This document shows, piece after piece, positions 6,563 through 6,604 of a stretch of 6,604 nucleotides of DNA. This DNA comes from Deltaproteobacteria bacterium (GTDB lineage Bacteria; Desulfobacterota; DSM-4660; Desulfatiglandales; Desulfatiglandaceae). The notes beneath the pieces were generated by a model. That model did not search any database, was not told the DNA's origin, and saw nothing but the letters and a program-made list of their open reading frames with translations. Position 1 is the first letter of the stretch; each line of letters begins with the position of its first letter. A program made the translations under genes and the position numbers. Location: positions 1 through 6,604 of the forward strand of contig JAGHEC010000451.1 of NCBI GenBank assembly GCA_021159525.1, read 5' to 3'.

Positions 6563-6604
6563 GTTCTTGCCAAGACTTTCGTCCCGTGGATCTGCGATGG
6601 CAGA

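Larger units (their letters stand above)
6355..6604. other. Upstream region of the sensory operon; no recognised gene
   Basis: No protein family, tRNA or CRISPR repeat is recognised here. On the minus strand one frame stays open from the window edge (about 6602) to TAG at 6369-6371, roughly 78 codons, ending just before the binding-protein ribosome site. A second minus frame is open from the edge to TGA at 6428-6430. Two overlapping open frames, a high arginine/serine/proline content and many rare-type arginine codons speak against real coding. The first frame could still be the tail of an upstream gene in the same operon. No promoter with both good -35 and -10 boxes was found for the minus-strand genes. 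Confidence 0.3.

Noticed and set aside
6587..6602. Sigma-54-like TGG-N8-TGGCA on the plus strand at the window edge
   Set aside because: Only a partial match to TGGCACG-N4-TTGCA, and no downstream gene is visible to test it.

Overview
The window looks like a piece of a Gram-negative anaerobe's chromosome, most likely a Desulfobacterota (former Deltaproteobacteria) member. This is inferred from the style of the large hybrid histidine kinase, the pairing of a lipoprotein binding protein with that kinase, the moderate GC content and the anaerobe-type protein families. No ribosomal RNA or other phylogenetic marker is present, so the assignment is tentative. Five protein-coding units are supported, in two convergent blocks.

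Plus-strand block (50-2207): three closely spaced genes that look co-transcribed. The first is a complete aldehyde dehydrogenase of the methylmalonate-semialdehyde dehydrogenase (MmsA/IolA) type, with GTG start, catalytic Cys291 and the two arginines that bind the substrate carboxylate in that family. The second is a 143-residue protein with the helix pattern of the rubrerythrin/ferritin-like family, in which both ExxH metal-binding motifs have been replaced. The third is a 63-residue reading frame that matches only the extreme N-terminus of GlcD-type FAD-linked oxidases and stops where the FAD-binding domain should begin. It is probably a gene cut off by a rearrangement.

Minus-strand block (6354-2212): a two-gene sensory operon. 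A periplasmic binding lipoprotein of the branched-chain amino acid/amide type (TTG start, lipobox Cys40) is followed after 3 nt by a 987-residue hybrid histidine kinase (TM, double Cache, TM, HAMP, PAS, PAS, HisKA, HATPase, receiver). No permease or ATPase gene is seen, so the binding protein probably presents a ligand to the kinase rather than feeding a transporter in this window. The output regulator is not in the window.

The two blocks meet tail to tail with only 4 nt between stop codons (2208-2211) and no visible terminator. This is also where the FAD-oxidase homology breaks off. The last 250 nt (6355-6604), upstream of the binding-protein gene, hold no recognised gene. They contain an interrupted inverted repeat that could fold into a structured RNA or be a remnant of a small mobile element, and a minus-strand open frame of doubtful coding value that runs off the window edge.
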